Shown here piece after piece: positions 48,691 to 62,604 of a stretch of 64,000 nt of DNA (its first letter is position 1; each line of letters starts with the position of its first letter). Source of the stretch: Hyperoodon ampullatus. Taxonomy: Eukaryota; Chordata; Mammalia; Artiodactyla; Ziphiidae. Under the pieces are notes generated by a model, which did no database searches, had not been told where the DNA came from, and saw only the letters and a program-made list of their open reading frames with translations. The stretch spans positions 248,001 to 312,000 of the forward strand of contig CATKHW010000058.1 of assembly GCA_949752795.1 (NCBI GenBank), given 5' to 3'. The translations under genes were made by a program, and so were the position numbers.

Positions 48691-50430
48691 TCCCGGCAGG
48701 AAGAAGAATTAACCAAAGTCTCAGCCACCCACCGGGAATCAGTATAGATCCGGAACCAAAATTTTGGACTTGCGGTCAGCTCACCAAAAACGAGTTGAAA
48801 AATGGAGCTCAGGGGCACAGCAATTCACAAACTGGCCGAGTAATAAAGGACAACTATCGCCCAAAAATCTGTTGAGGGAAGGCAACGAGGCGGACTTGAA
48901 AGCGAGGCAGAATAGCAGGAAACAGATTTCAAGAGGTACGTTGGAATCGCCTTTAAAGCACAGGAAGAGGGGCACAACTTCGACAATGATGCACTTGGCC
49001 AAAAAGGGCGTATGCGTTTTCTCCTGAATATATTCAGGAGAAAACGCATACGCCCTTTTTGGCCAAGCAAGCAAGCGGGCAATGCAAATCTGCACTACAA
49101 AGAAGTATCACTTCCCACCGGTCAAAAGGGACATCCACAAAATGTGTAAAAACCAGAAAGGCAAGACAGGCCCTGGAGAACAGGGAGCCTTGTTATGCTG
49201 ATGGGCGGGATGTAAATTGCCAACTGCCTCTCTGGAGGAGTGCATTGTGTTCCCTAAAACAAGTAAACAACAGAGCTACAGAGCCAAGGGCACTTCCAGT
49301 CTAGGGAATATACCTTGGGAAAACTGAAAATCAAAAAGACACAGCCACCCCAAAATTTAGGGCTGCACTGCTTACAAGGAACTCAACTTGGGTACACCTT
49401 AAATATCCCAGGAAATATAAAAATGGTTCAAAAAATTGTGGTACTTACGTACGATGGAATATCCCTCAGCCATGAAATCAATGTCATAAGACCAGTAGCA
49501 GCAAAATGGGTGGATTCAGGTACGATGATTCTAAGTGAAATAAGTCACACAGAAAAAGAAACTTATCATAAGATATCACTTATGAAGATCCTGTAAACAT
49601 GGCTACACTTGAACTGAGTTAGGAAAGAGAACAGTGTCTCACATTTAGAAAACACTCTTATGCCTGCTTAAGGGGGAAGGAGAGGTGGGGTGATGCATAA
49701 AACCAGAGTTTGATATAAGCACAGGTACCGTTCCAAAAACCAACTATGGAATAGACAAGACCTACACCTTCCTCAGTGAAAGGGACTCAAAACCCCATAT
49801 TTCCCGCAGAGGATTATATCTGACTAGTAAGAATCTTAAAACCTCTGTATTGATATGTCTCCATAAGGGAATCAAGTGTGTCTAGACTGGCATAAACATG
49901 GCAGCGAGAAGCAGCTCAAACCCACTATAAAAAGGAATTTCAAAAACAAAACAAAAAAAACTAGGAAATTCTTTACAATTCCTTCAGGGTCTCTGATGAA
50001 ACCTGAAATGACCCTATCTACAATGACAGCTGGATGTGGCATAAGGCTGGACACTTGAGACTGAGAGGATTGGTGAGATTGGGTGAGCAAATGCAGACCC
50101 TTTAAAGCAATAATGCATGGCACACATTCCATGGGTCCCAACTCTCCAGGTTGAAGGGAATATTACTACAGATATAACATGTACGGGAATCCTAGAGAAC
50201 GGACACACTGTGAATACGAAAGGTTTCTAAAACTCAACGAATAGTCCCTCTCCTGGTGCTCCGGTTTGACTTTCCATCTGCTTTATTATCAACCTCCCAA
50301 CTTGGAGAGACAGCCCCTTTAACCTCCTGGTTCGCACAGGTTGCCAATTTGGCAGAGGATGAAAGGGAAGAGGGAGAACCAATGAGAGAGTAGCTGTTAG
50401 GCATTTGGACGGGCACATATCACTGTAATT
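48691..50430 (+). repeat. Satellite unit M29, class B variant, 1,740 bp
   Basis: Palindrome at 48994-49067, perfect. B left end, then AGACACAGCC with AAGGAACTC and CACACAGAAAA. The extra base is in an A-run of eight at 49953-49960 (seven elsewhere). Private changes are GAGGATTATATC, ACCTCTGTATTG, GAGAAGCAGC and AAACTAGGAAATTC. A-like GGCATAAACATGG is retained. Confidence 0.97.
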
Positions 50431-52169
50431 TCCCGGCAGGAAGAAGAATTAACCAAAGTCTCAGCCACCCACCGGGAATCAGTATAGATCCGGAACCAAA
50501 ATTTTGGACTTGCGGTCAGCTCACCAAAAACGAGGTGAAAAATGGAGCTCAGGGGCACAGCAATTCACAAACTGGCCGAGTAATAAAGGACAACTATCGT
50601 CCAAAAATCTGTTGAGGGAAGGCAACGAGGCGGACTTGAAAGCGAGGCAGAATAGCAGGAAACAGATTTCAAGAGGTACGTTGGAATCGCCTTTAAAGCA
50701 CAGGAAGAGGGGCACAACTTCGACAATGATGCACTTGGCCAAAAAGGGCGTATGCGTTTTCTCCTGAATATATTCAGGAGAAAACGCATACGCCCTTTTT
50801 GGCCAAGCAAGCAAGCGGGCAATGCAAATCTCCACTACAAAGAAGTATCACTTCCCACCGGTCAAAAGGGACATCCACAAAATGTGTAAAAACCAGAAAG
50901 GCAAGACTGGTCCTGGAGAACAGGGAGCCTTGTTATGCTGATGGACGGGATGTAAATTGCCAACTGCCTCTCTGGAGGAGTGCATTTTGTTCCCTAATAC
51001 AAGTAAACAACAGAGCTACAGAGCCAAGGGCACTTCCAGTCTAGGGAATATACCTGGGAAAAACTGAAAATCAATAAGACAGAGCCACCCCAAAATTTTG
51101 GGCTGCACTGCTTACAAGGACCTCAACTTGGGTACACCTTAAATATCCCAGGAAATATAAAAATGGTTCAAAAAATTGTGGTACTTACGTACGATGGAAT
51201 ATCCCTCAGCCATGAAATCAATGTCATAACACCAGTAGCAGCAAAATGGGTGGATTCAGGTACGATGATTCTAAGTGAAATAAGTCACACAGAAAAAGAA
51301 ACTTATCATAAGTTATCACTTATGAAGATCCTGTAAACATGGCTACACTTGAACTGAGTTACGAAAGAGAACAGTGCCTCACATTTAGAAAAGACTCTTA
51401 TGCCTGCTTAAGGGGGAAGGAGAGGTGGGGTGATGCATAAAACCAGAGTTTGATATAAGCACAGGTACCGTTCCAAAAACCAACTATGGAATAGACAAGA
51501 CCTACACCTTCCTCAGTGAAAGGGACTCAAAACCCCATATTTCCCGCAGAGGAATATATCTGACTAGTAAGAATCTTAAAACCTATGTATTGATATGTCT
51601 CCGTAAGGGAATCAAGTGTGTCTAGAATGGCATAAACATGGCAGCGAGAATCAGCTCAAACCCACTATAAAAAGGAATTTCAAAAACAAAACAAAAAACC
51701 TGGGAAATTCTTTACAATTCCTTCAGGGTCTCTGATGAAACCTGGAATGACCCTATCTACAACGACAGCTGGATGTGGCATAAGGCTGGACACTTTGGAC
51801 TGAGAGGATTGGTGAGATTGGGTGAACAAATGCAGAACATTTAAAGCAATAATGCATGTCACACATTCCATGGGTCCCAACTCTCCAGGTTGAAGGGAAT
51901 ATTACAACAGTTATAACATGTATGGGAAACCTAGAGAACGGACACACTGTGAATACGAAAGGTTTCTAAAACTCAACGAATAGTCCCTCTCCTGGTGCTC
52001 CGGTTTGACTTTCCATCTGCTTTACTATCAACCTCCCAACTTGGAGAGACAGCCCCTTTAACCTCCTGGTTCGCACAGGTTGCCAATTTGGCAGAGGATG
52101 AAAGGGAAGAGGGAGAACCAATGAGAGAGTAGCTGTTAGGCATTTGGACGGGCACATATCACTGTAATT
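50431..52169 (+). repeat. Satellite unit M30, diverged B unit, duplicated in M32
   Basis: Palindrome at 50734-50807, perfect. It has many markers found only here and in M32: ACGAGGTGAAAA, AATCTCCAC, GACTGGTCC, GATGGACGGG, CCCTAATAC, AGTTACGAAAG, AGTGCCTC, TAGAATGGC and GCATGTCACAC. Its 3' end ACAACAGTTATAAC is shared with M7. Confidence 0.97.
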
Positions 52170-53908
52170 TCCCGGCAGGAAGAAGAATTAACCAAAGTCT
52201 CAGCCCCCCACCGGGAACCAGCATAGGTCCTGATCCAGAATTTTGGACTTGCGGTCATCTCACCTAAAACGAGTTGAAAAATGAAGCTCAGGGGCACAGC
52301 AATTCACAAAGTGGCCGATTAATAAAGGACAACTATCGTCCAAATATCTGTTGAGGGAAGGCCACGAGGCGGACTTGAAAGTGAGGCAGAATAGCAGGAA
52401 ACAGATTTCAAGAGGTACGTTGGAATCGCCTTTAAAGGACAGGAAGAGGGGCACAACTTCGACAATGATGCACTTGGCCAAAAAGGGCGTATGCGTTTTC
52501 TCCTGAATATAGTCAGGAGAAAACGCATACGCCCTTTTTGGCCAAGCAAGCAAGCGGGCAATGCAAATCTGCACTAGAAAGAAGTATCACTTCCCACCGG
52601 TCAAAAGGGACATCCACAAAATGTGTAAAAACCAGAAAGGCAAGACAGGCCCTGGAGAACAGGGAGCCTTGTTATGCTGATGGGCGGGATGTAAATTGCC
52701 AACTGCCTCTCTGGAGGAGTGCATTGCGTTCCCTAAAACAAGTAAACAACAGAGCTACAGAGCCAAGGGCACTTCCAGTCTAGGGAATATACCTTGGGAA
52801 AACTGAAAATCAAAAAGACACAGCCACCCCAAAATTTAGGGCTGCACTGCTTACAAGGACCTCAACTTGGGTACACCTTAAATATCCCAGGAAATATAAA
52901 AATGGTTCAAAAAATTGTGGTACTTACGTACGATGGAATATCCCTCAGCCATGAAATCAATGTCATAAGACCAGTAGCAGCAAAATGGGTGGATTCAGTT
53001 ACGATGATTCTAAGTGAAATAAGTCACACAGAAAAAGAAACTTATCATAAGATATCACTTATGAAGATCCTGTAAACATGGCTACACTTGAACTGAGTTA
53101 GGAAAGAGAACAGTGTCTCACATTTAGAAAACACTCTTATGCCTGCTTAAGGGGGAAGGAGAGGTGGGGTGATGCATAAAACCAGAGTTTGATATAAGCA
53201 CAGGTACCGTTCCAAAAACCAACTATGGAATAGACAAGACCTACACCTTCCTCAGTGAAAGGGACTCAAAACCCCATATTTCCCGCAGAGGAATATATCT
53301 GACTAGTAAGAATCTTAAAACCTATGTATTGATATGTCTCCGTAAGGGAATCAAGTGTGTCTAGACTGGGATAAATATGGCAGCGAGAATCAGCTCAAAC
53401 CCACTATAAAAAGGAATTTCAAAAATAAAACAAAAAAACTGGGAAATTCTTTACAATTCCTTCAGGGTCTCTGATGAAACCTGAAATGACCCTATCTACA
53501 ATGACAGCTGGATGTGGCATAAGGCTGGACACTTGGGACTGAGAGGATTGGTGAGATTGGGTGAGCAAATGCAGACCCTTTAAAGCAATAATGCATGGCA
53601 CACATTCCATGGGTCCCAACTCTCCAGGTTGAAGGGAATATTACTACAGATATAACATGTACGGGAATCCTAGAGAACGGACACACTGTGAATACGAAAG
53701 GTTTCTAAAACTCAACGAATAGTCCCTCTCCTGGTGCTCCGGTTTGACTTTCCATCTGCTTTATTATCAACCTCCCAACTTGGAGAGACAGCCCCTTTAA
53801 CCTCCTGGTTCGCACAGGTTGCCAATTTGGCAGAGGATGAAAGGGAAGAGGGAGAACCAATGAGAGAGTAGCTGTTAGGCATTTGGACGGGCACATATCA
53901 CTGTAATT
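52170..53908 (+). repeat. Satellite unit M31, class C, duplicated in M33
   Basis: Palindrome at 52473-52546 with the class C central mismatch at 52512. AAAGGACAGG and CACTAGAAAG are shared only with M33. The two differences I saw from M33 are AAAATCAAAAAG (M33 reads AAATTC) and TTTATTATC (M33 reads TTTACTATC). Confidence 0.97.
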
Positions 53909-55647
53909 TCCCGGCAGGAAGAAGAATTAACCAAAGTCTCAGCCACCCACCGGGAATCAGTATAGATCCGGAACCAAAATTTTGGACTTGCGGTCAGCTC
54001 ACCAAAAACGAGGTGAAAAATGGAGCTCAGGGGCACAGCAATTCACAAACTGGCCGAGTAATAAAGGACAACTATCGTCCAAAAATCTGTTGAGGGAAGG
54101 CAACGAGGCGGACTTGAAAGCGAGGCAGAATAGCAGGAAACAGATTTCAAGAGGTACGTTGGAATCGCCTTTAAAGCACAGGAAGAGGGGCACAACTTCG
54201 ACAATGATGCACTTGGCCAAAAAGGGCGTATGCGTTTTCTCCTGAATATATTCAGGAGAAAACGCATACGCCCTTTTTGGCCAAGCAAGCAAGCGGGCAA
54301 TGCAAATCTCCACTACAAAGAAGTATCACTTCCCACCGGTCAAAAGGGACATCCACAAAATGTGTAAAAACCAGAAAGGCAAGACTGGTCCTGGAGAACA
54401 GGGAGCCTTGTTATGCTGATGGACGGGATGTAAATTGCCAACTGCCTCTCTGGAGGAGTGCATTTTGTTCCCTAATACAAGTAAACAACAGAGCTACAGA
54501 GCCAAGGGCACTTCCAGTCTAGGGAATATACCTGGGAAAAACTGAAAATCAATAAGACAGAGCCACCCCAAAATTTTGGGCTGCACTGCTTACAAGGACC
54601 TCAACTTGGGTACACCTTAAATATCCCAGGAAATATAAAAATGGTTCAAAAAATTGTGGTACTTACGTACGATGGAATATCCCTCAGCCATGAAATCAAT
54701 GTCATAACACCAGTAGCAGCAAAATGGGTGGATTCAGGTACGATGATTCTAAGTGAAATAAGTCACACAGAAAAAGAAACTTATCATAAGTTATCACTTA
54801 TGAAGATCCTGTAAACATGGCTACACTTGAACTGAGTTACGAAAGAGAACAGTGCCTCACATTTAGAAAAGACTCTTATGCCTGCTTAAGGGGGAAGGAG
54901 AGGTGGGGTGATGCATAAAACCAGAGTTTGATATAAGCACAGGTACCGTTCCAAAAACCAACTATGGAATAGACAAGACCTACACCTTCCTCAGTGAAAG
55001 GGACTCAAAACCCCATATTTCCCGCAGAGGAATATATCTGACTAGTAAGAATCTTAAAACCTATGTATTGATATGTCTCCGTAAGGGAATCAAGTGTGTC
55101 TAGAATGGCATAAACATGGCAGCGAGAATCAGCTCAAACCCACTATAAAAAGGAATTTCAAAAACAAAACAAAAAACCTGGGAAATTCTTTACAATTCCT
55201 TCAGGGTCTCTGATGAAACCTGGAATGACCCTATCTACAACGACAGCTGGATGTGGCATAAGGCTGGACACTTTGGACTGAGAGGATTGGTGAGATTGGG
55301 TGAACAAATGCAGAACATTTAAAGCAATAATGCATGTCACACATTCCATGGGTCCCAACTCTCCAGGTTGAAGGGAATATTACAACAGTTATAACATGTA
55401 TGGGAAACCTAGAGAACGGACACACTGTGAATACGAAAGGTTTCTAAAACTCAACGAATAGTCCCTCTCCTGGTGCTCCGGTTTGACTTTCCATCTGCTT
55501 TACTATCAACCTCCCAACTTGGAGAGACAGCCCCTTTAACCTCCTGGTTCGCACAGGTTGCCAATTTGGCAGAGGATGAAAGGGAAGAGGGAGAACCAAT
55601 GAGAGAGTAGCTGTTAGGCATTTGGACGGGCACATATCACTGTAATT
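53909..55647 (+). repeat. Satellite unit M32, copy of M30
   Basis: Palindrome at 54212-54285, perfect. It repeats all private markers of M30 two units downstream, and I found no difference by eye. Confidence 0.97.
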
Positions 55648-57386
55648 TCCCGGCAGGAAGAAGAATTAACCAAAGTCTCAGCCCCCCACCGGGAACCAGC
55701 ATAGGTCCTGATCCAGAATTTTGGACTTGCGGTCATCTCACCTAAAACGAGTTGAAAAATGAAGCTCAGGGGCACAGCAATTCACAAAGTGGCCGATTAA
55801 TAAAGGACAACTATCGTCCAAATATCTGTTGAGGGAAGGCCACGAGGCGGACTTGAAAGTGAGGCAGAATAGCAGGAAACAGATTTCAAGAGGTACGTTG
55901 GAATCGCCTTTAAAGGACAGGAAGAGGGGCACAACTTCGACAATGATGCACTTGGCCAAAAAGGGCGTATGCGTTTTCTCCTGAATATAGTCAGGAGAAA
56001 ACGCATACGCCCTTTTTGGCCAAGCAAGCAAGCGGGCAATGCAAATCTGCACTAGAAAGAAGTATCACTTCCCACCGGTCAAAAGGGACATCCACAAAAT
56101 GTGTAAAAACCAGAAAGGCAAGACAGGCCCTGGAGAACAGGGAGCCTTGTTATGCTGATGGGCGGGATGTAAATTGCCAACTGCCTCTCTGGAGGAGTGC
56201 ATTGCGTTCCCTAAAACAAGTAAACAACAGAGCTACAGAGCCAAGGGCACTTCCAGTCTAGGGAATATACCTTGGGAAAACTGAAATTCAAAAAGACACA
56301 GCCACCCCAAAATTTAGGGCTGCACTGCTTACAAGGACCTCAACTTGGGTACACCTTAAATATCCCAGGAAATATAAAAATGGTTCAAAAAATTGTGGTA
56401 CTTACGTACGATGGAATATCCCTCAGCCATGAAATCAATGTCATAAGACCAGTAGCAGCAAAATGGGTGGATTCAGTTACGATGATTCTAAGTGAAATAA
56501 GTCACACAGAAAAAGAAACTTATCATAAGATATCACTTATGAAGATCCTGTAAACATGGCTACACTTGAACTGAGTTAGGAAAGAGAACAGTGTCTCACA
56601 TTTAGAAAACACTCTTATGCCTGCTTAAGGGGGAAGGAGAGGTGGGGTGATGCATAAAACCAGAGTTTGATATAAGCACAGGTACCGTTCCAAAAACCAA
56701 CTATGGAATAGACAAGACCTACACCTTCCTCAGTGAAAGGGACTCAAAACCCCATATTTCCCGCAGAGGAATATATCTGACTAGTAAGAATCTTAAAACC
56801 TATGTATTGATATGTCTCCGTAAGGGAATCAAGTGTGTCTAGACTGGGATAAATATGGCAGCGAGAATCAGCTCAAACCCACTATAAAAAGGAATTTCAA
56901 AAATAAAACAAAAAAACTGGGAAATTCTTTACAATTCCTTCAGGGTCTCTGATGAAACCTGAAATGACCCTATCTACAATGACAGCTGGATGTGGCATAA
57001 GGCTGGACACTTGGGACTGAGAGGATTGGTGAGATTGGGTGAGCAAATGCAGACCCTTTAAAGCAATAATGCATGGCACACATTCCATGGGTCCCAACTC
57101 TCCAGGTTGAAGGGAATATTACTACAGATATAACATGTACGGGAATCCTAGAGAACGGACACACTGTGAATACGAAAGGTTTCTAAAACTCAACGAATAG
57201 TCCCTCTCCTGGTGCTCCGGTTTGACTTTCCATCTGCTTTACTATCAACCTCCCAACTTGGAGAGACAGCCCCTTTAACCTCCTGGTTCGCACAGGTTGC
57301 CAATTTGGCAGAGGATGAAAGGGAAGAGGGAGAACCAATGAGAGAGTAGCTGTTAGGCATTTGGACGGGCACATATCACTGTAATT
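55648..57386 (+). repeat. Satellite unit M33, copy of M31
   Basis: Palindrome at 55951-56024 with the class C central mismatch at 55990. It matches M31 apart from the AAATTC change near 56286 and TTTACTATC near 57238. The latter agrees with M8, so M33 may keep the older state or mark an exchange breakpoint. Confidence 0.97.
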
Positions 57387-59126
57387 TCCCGGCAGGAAGA
57401 AGAATTAACCAAAGTCTCAGCCCCCCACCGGGAACCAGCATAGGTCCTGATCCAGAATTTTGGACTTGCGGTCAGCTCACCTAAAACGAGTTGAAAAATG
57501 AAGCTCAGGGGCACAGCAATTCACAAAGTGGCCGATTAATAAAGGACAACTATCGTCCAAATATCTGTTGAGGGAAGGCCACGAGGCGGACTTGAAAGTG
57601 AGGCAGAATAGCAGGAAACAGATTTCAAGAGGTACGTTGGAATCGCCTTTAAAGCACAGGAAGAGGGGCACAACTTCGACAATGATGCACTTGGCCAAAA
57701 AGGGCGTATGCGTTTTCTCCTGAATATAGTCAGGAGAAAACGCATACGCCCTTTTTGGCCAAGCAAGCAAGCGGGCAATGCAAATCTGCACTACAAAGAA
57801 GTATCACTTCCCACCGGTCAAAAGGGACATCCACAAAATGTGTAAAAACCAGAAAGGCAAGACAGGCCCTGGAGAACAGGGAGCCTTGTTATGCTGATGG
57901 GCGGGATGTAAATTGCCAACTGCCTCTCTGGAGGAGTGCATTGCGTTCCCTAAAACAAGTAAACAACAGAGCTACAGAGCCAAGGGCACTTCCAGTCTAG
58001 GGAATATACCTTGGGAAAACTGAAAATCAAAAAGACACAGCCACCCCAAAATTTAGGGCTGCACTGCTTACAAGGACCTCAACTTGGGTACACCTTAAAT
58101 ATCCCAGGAAATATAAAAATGGTTCAAAAAATTGTGGTACTTACGTACGATGGAATATCCCTCAGCCATGAAATCAATGTCATAAGACCAGTAGCAGCAA
58201 AATGGGTGGATTCAGTTACGATGATTCTAAGTGAAATAAGTCACAGAGAAAAAGAAACTTATCATAAGATATCACTTATGAAGATCCTGTAAACATGGCT
58301 ACACTTGAACTGAGTTAGGAAAGAGAACAGTGTCTCACATTTAGAAAACACTCTTATGCCTGCTTAAGGGGGAAGGAGAGGTGGGGTGATGCATAAAACC
58401 AGAGTTTGATATAAGCACAGGTACCGTTCCAAAAACCAACTATGGAATAGACAAGACCTACACCTTCCTCAGTGAAAGGGACTCAAAACCCCATATTTCC
58501 CGCAGAGGAATATATCTGACTAGTAAGAATCTTAAAACCTATGTATTGATATGTCTCCGTAAGGGAATCAAGTGTGTCTAGACTGGGATAAATATGGCAG
58601 CGAGAATCAGCTCAAACCCACTATAAAAAGGAATTTCAAAAATAAAACAAAAAAAACTGGGAAATTCTTTACAATTCCTTCAGGGTCTCTGATGAAACCT
58701 GAAATGACCCTATCTACAATGACAGCTGGATGTGGCATAAGGCTGGACACTTGGGACTGAGAGGATTGGTGAGATTGGGTGAGCAAATGCAGACCCTTTA
58801 AAGCAATAATGCATGGCACACATTCCATGGGTCCCAACTCTCCAGGTTGAAGGGAATATTACTACAGATATAACATGTACGGGAATCCTAGAGAACGGAC
58901 ACACTGTGAATACGAAAGGTTTCTAAAACTCAACGAATAGTCCCTCTCCTGGTGCTCCGGTTTGACTTTCCATCTGCTTTATTATCAACCTCCCAACTTG
59001 GAGAGACAGCCCCTTTAACCTCCTGGTTCGCACAGGTTGCCAATTTGGCAGAGGATGAAAGGGAAGAGGGAGAACCAATGAGAGAGTAGCTGTTAGGCAT
59101 TTGGACGGGCACATATCACTGTAATT
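57387..59126 (+). repeat. Satellite unit M34, class C, 1,740 bp
   Basis: Palindrome at 57690-57763 with the class C central mismatch at 57729. Closest to M9 (GGTCAGCTCACC, TCAGTTACG, CACAGAGAAAA). The extra base is in the A-run at 58649-58656, eight long instead of seven, the same homopolymer that expanded in M29. Confidence 0.97.
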
Positions 59127-60865
59127 TCCCGGCAGGAAGAAGAATTAACCAAAGTCTCAGCCACCCACCGGGAATCAGTATAGATCCTGAACCAAAATTT
59201 TGGACTTGCGGTCAGCTCACCAAAAACGAGTTGAAAAATGGAGCTCAGGGGCACAGCAATTCACAAACTGGCCGAGTAATAAAGGACAACTATCGTCCAA
59301 AAATCTGTTGAGGGAAGGCAACGAGGCGGACTTGAAAGCGAGGCAGAATAGCAGGAAACAGATTTCAAGAGGTACGTTGGAATCGCCTTTAAAGCACAGG
59401 AAGAGGGGCACAACTTCGACAATGATGCACTTGGCCAAAAAGGGCGTATGCGTTTTCTCCTGAATATATTCAGGAGAAAACGCATACGCCCTTTTTGGCC
59501 AAGCAAGCAAGTGGGCAATGCAAATCTGCACTACAAAGAAGTATCACTTCCCACCGGTCAAAAGGGACATCCACAAAATGTGTAAAAACCAGAAAGGCAA
59601 GACAGGCCCTGGAGAACAGGGAGCCTTGTTATGCTGATGGGCGGGATGTAAATTGCCAACTGCCTCTCTGGAGGAGTGCATTGTGTTCCCTAAAACAAGT
59701 AAACAACAGAGCTACAGAGCCAAGGGCACTTCCAGTCTAGGGAATATACCTGGGAAAAACTGAAAATCAATAAGACAGAGCCACCCCAAAATTTAGGCCT
59801 GCACTGCTTACAAGGACCTCAACTTGGGTACACCTTAAATATCCCAGGAAATATAAAATTGGTTCAAAAAATTGTGGTACTTACGTACGATGGAATATCC
59901 CTCAGCCATGAAATCAATGTCATAAGACCAGTAGCAGCAAAATGGGTGGATTCAGGTACGATGATTCTAAGTGAAATAAGTCACACAGAAAAAGAAACTT
60001 ATCATAAGATATCACTTATGAAGATCCTGTAAACATGGCTACACTTGAACTGAGTTAGGAAAGAGAACAGTGTCTCACATTTAGAAAACACTCTTATGCC
60101 TGCTTAAGGGGGAAGGAGAGGTGGGGTGATGCATAAAACCAGAGTTTGATATAAGCACAGGTACCGTTCCAAAAACCAACTATGGAATAGACAAGACCTA
60201 CACCTTCCTCAGTGAAAGGGACTCAAAACCCCATATTTCCCGCAGAGGAATATATCTGACTAGTAAGAATCTTAAAACCTATGTATTGATATGTCTCCGT
60301 AAGGGAATCAAGTGTGTCTAGACTGGGATAAATATGGCAGCGAGAATCAGCTCAAACCCACTATAAAAAGGAATTTCAAAAATAAAACAAAAAAACTGGG
60401 AAATTCTTTACAATTCCTTCAGGGTCTCTGATGAAACCTGAAATGACCCTATCTACAATGACAGCTGGATGTGGCATAAGGCTGGACACTTGGGACTGAG
60501 AGGATTGGTGAGATTGGGTGAGCAAATGCAGACCCTTTAAAGCAATAATGCATGGCACACATTCCATGGGTCCCAACTCTCCAGGTTGAAGGGAATATTA
60601 CTACAGATATAACATGTACGGGAATCCTAGAGAACGGACACACTGTGAATACGAAAGGTTTCTAAAACTCAACGAATAGTCCCTCTCCTGGTGCTCCGGT
60701 TTGACTTTCCATCTGCTTTATTATCAACCTCCCAACTTGGAGAGACAGCCCCTTTAACCTCCTGGTTCGCACAGGTTGCCAATTTGGCAGAGGATGAAAG
60801 GGAAGAGGGAGAACCAATGAGAGAGTAGCTGTTAGGCATTTGGACGGGCACATATCACTGTAATT
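59127..60865 (+). repeat. Satellite unit M35, class B (P type)
   Basis: Palindrome at 59430-59503, perfect, followed by GCAAGTGGGC as in M15 and M27. P markers TTTAGGCCTGC and AAAATTGGTTC are combined with TCAGGTACG and CACACAGAAAA, unlike M10 and M15, so a P left part was joined to a different right part. Confidence 0.97.
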
Positions 60866-62604
60866 TCCCGGCAGGAAGAAGAATTAACCAAAGTCTCAGC
60901 CACCCACCGGGAATCAGTATAGATCCGGAACCAAAATTTTGGACTTGCGGTCAGCTCACCAAAAACGAGTTGAAAAATGGAGCTCAGGGGCACAGCAATT
61001 CACAAACTGGCCGAGTAATAAAGGACAACTATCGTCCAAAAATCTGTTGAGGGAAGGCAACGAGGCGGACTTGAAAGCGAGGCAGAATAGCAGGAAACAG
61101 ATTTCAAGAGGTACGTTGGAATCGCCTTTAAAGCACAGGAAGAGGGGCACAACTTCGACAATGATGCACTTGGCCCAAAAGGGCGTATGCGTTTTCTCCT
61201 GAATATATTCAGGAGAAAACGCATACGCCCTTTTTGGCCAAGCAAGCAAGCGGGCAATGCAAATCTGCACTACAAAGAAGTATCACTTCCCACCGGTCAA
61301 AAGGGACATCCACAAAATGTGTAAAAACCAGAAAGGCAAGACAGGCCCTGGAGAACAGGGTGCCTTGTTATGCTGATGGGCGGGATGTAAATTGCCAACT
61401 GCCTCTCTGGAGGAGTGCATTGTGTTCCCTAAAACAAGTAAACAACAGAGCTACAGAGCCAAGGGCACTTCCAGTCTAGGGAATATACCTTGGGAAAACT
61501 GAAAATCAAATAGACACAGCCACCCCAAAATTTAGGGCTGCACTGCTTACAAGGACCTCAACTTGGGTACACCTTAAATATCCCAGGAAATATAAAAATG
61601 GTTCAAAAAATTGTGGTACTTACGTACGATGGAATATCCGTCAGCCATGAAATCAATGTCATAAGACCAGTAGCAGCAAAATGGGTGGATTCAGGTACGA
61701 TGATTCTAAGTGAAATAAGTCACAGAGAAAAAGAAACTTATCATAAGATATCACTTATGAAGATCCTGTAAACATGGCTACACTTGAACTGAGTTAGGAA
61801 AGAGAACAGTGTCTCACATTTAGAAAACACTCTTATGCCTGCTTAAGGGGGAAGGAGAGGTGGGGTGATGCATAAAACCAGAGTTTGATATAAGCACAGG
61901 TACCGTTCCAAAAACCAACTATGGAATAGACAAGACCTACACCTTCCTCAGTGAAAGGGACTCAAAACCCCATATTTCCCGCAGAGGAATATATCTGACT
62001 AGTAAGAATCTTAAAACCTATGTATTGATATGTCTCCGTAAGGGAATCAAGTGTGTCTAGACTGGGATAAATATGGCAGCGAGAATCAGCTCAAACCCAC
62101 TATAAAAAGGAATTTCAAAAATAAAACAAAAAAACTGGGAAATTCTTTACAATTCCTTCAGGGTCTCTGATGAAACCTGAAATGACCCTATCTACAATGA
62201 CAGCTGGATGTGGCATAAGGCTGGACACTTGGGACTGAGAGGATTGGTGAGATTGGGTGAGCAAATGCAGACCCTTTAAAGCAATAATGCATGGCACACA
62301 TTCCATGGGTCCCAACTCTCCAGGTTGAAGGGAATATTACTACAGATATAACATGTACGGGAATCCTAGAGAACGGACACACTGTGAATACGAAAGGTTT
62401 CTAAAACTCAACGAATAGTCCCTCTCCTGGTGCTCCGGTTTGACTTTCCATCTGCTTTATTATCAACCTCCCAACTTGGAGAGACAGCCCCTTTAACCTC
62501 CTGGTTCGCACAGGTTGCCAATTTGGCAGAGGATGAAAGGGAAGAGGGAGAACCAATGAGAGAGTAGCTGTTAGGCATTTGGACGGGCACATATCACTGT
62601 AATT
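60866..62604 (+). repeat. Satellite unit M36, class B (Q type)
   Basis: Palindrome at 61169-61242 with the left-arm change at 61176. Q markers plus ATATCCGTCAGCC, shared only with M25. It follows P-type M35, the third P-then-Q pair in the window. Confidence 0.97.

Larger units (their letters stand above)
50431..57386. repeat. Two-unit tandem duplication M30-M31 / M32-M33
   Basis: The 3,478-bp blocks 50431-53908 and 53909-57386 share all their rare markers, and I saw only two differences between them (near 52808/56286 and 53763/57241). M30 and M31 are themselves of different classes, so this is a local dimeric higher-order repeat. Confidence 0.92.
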
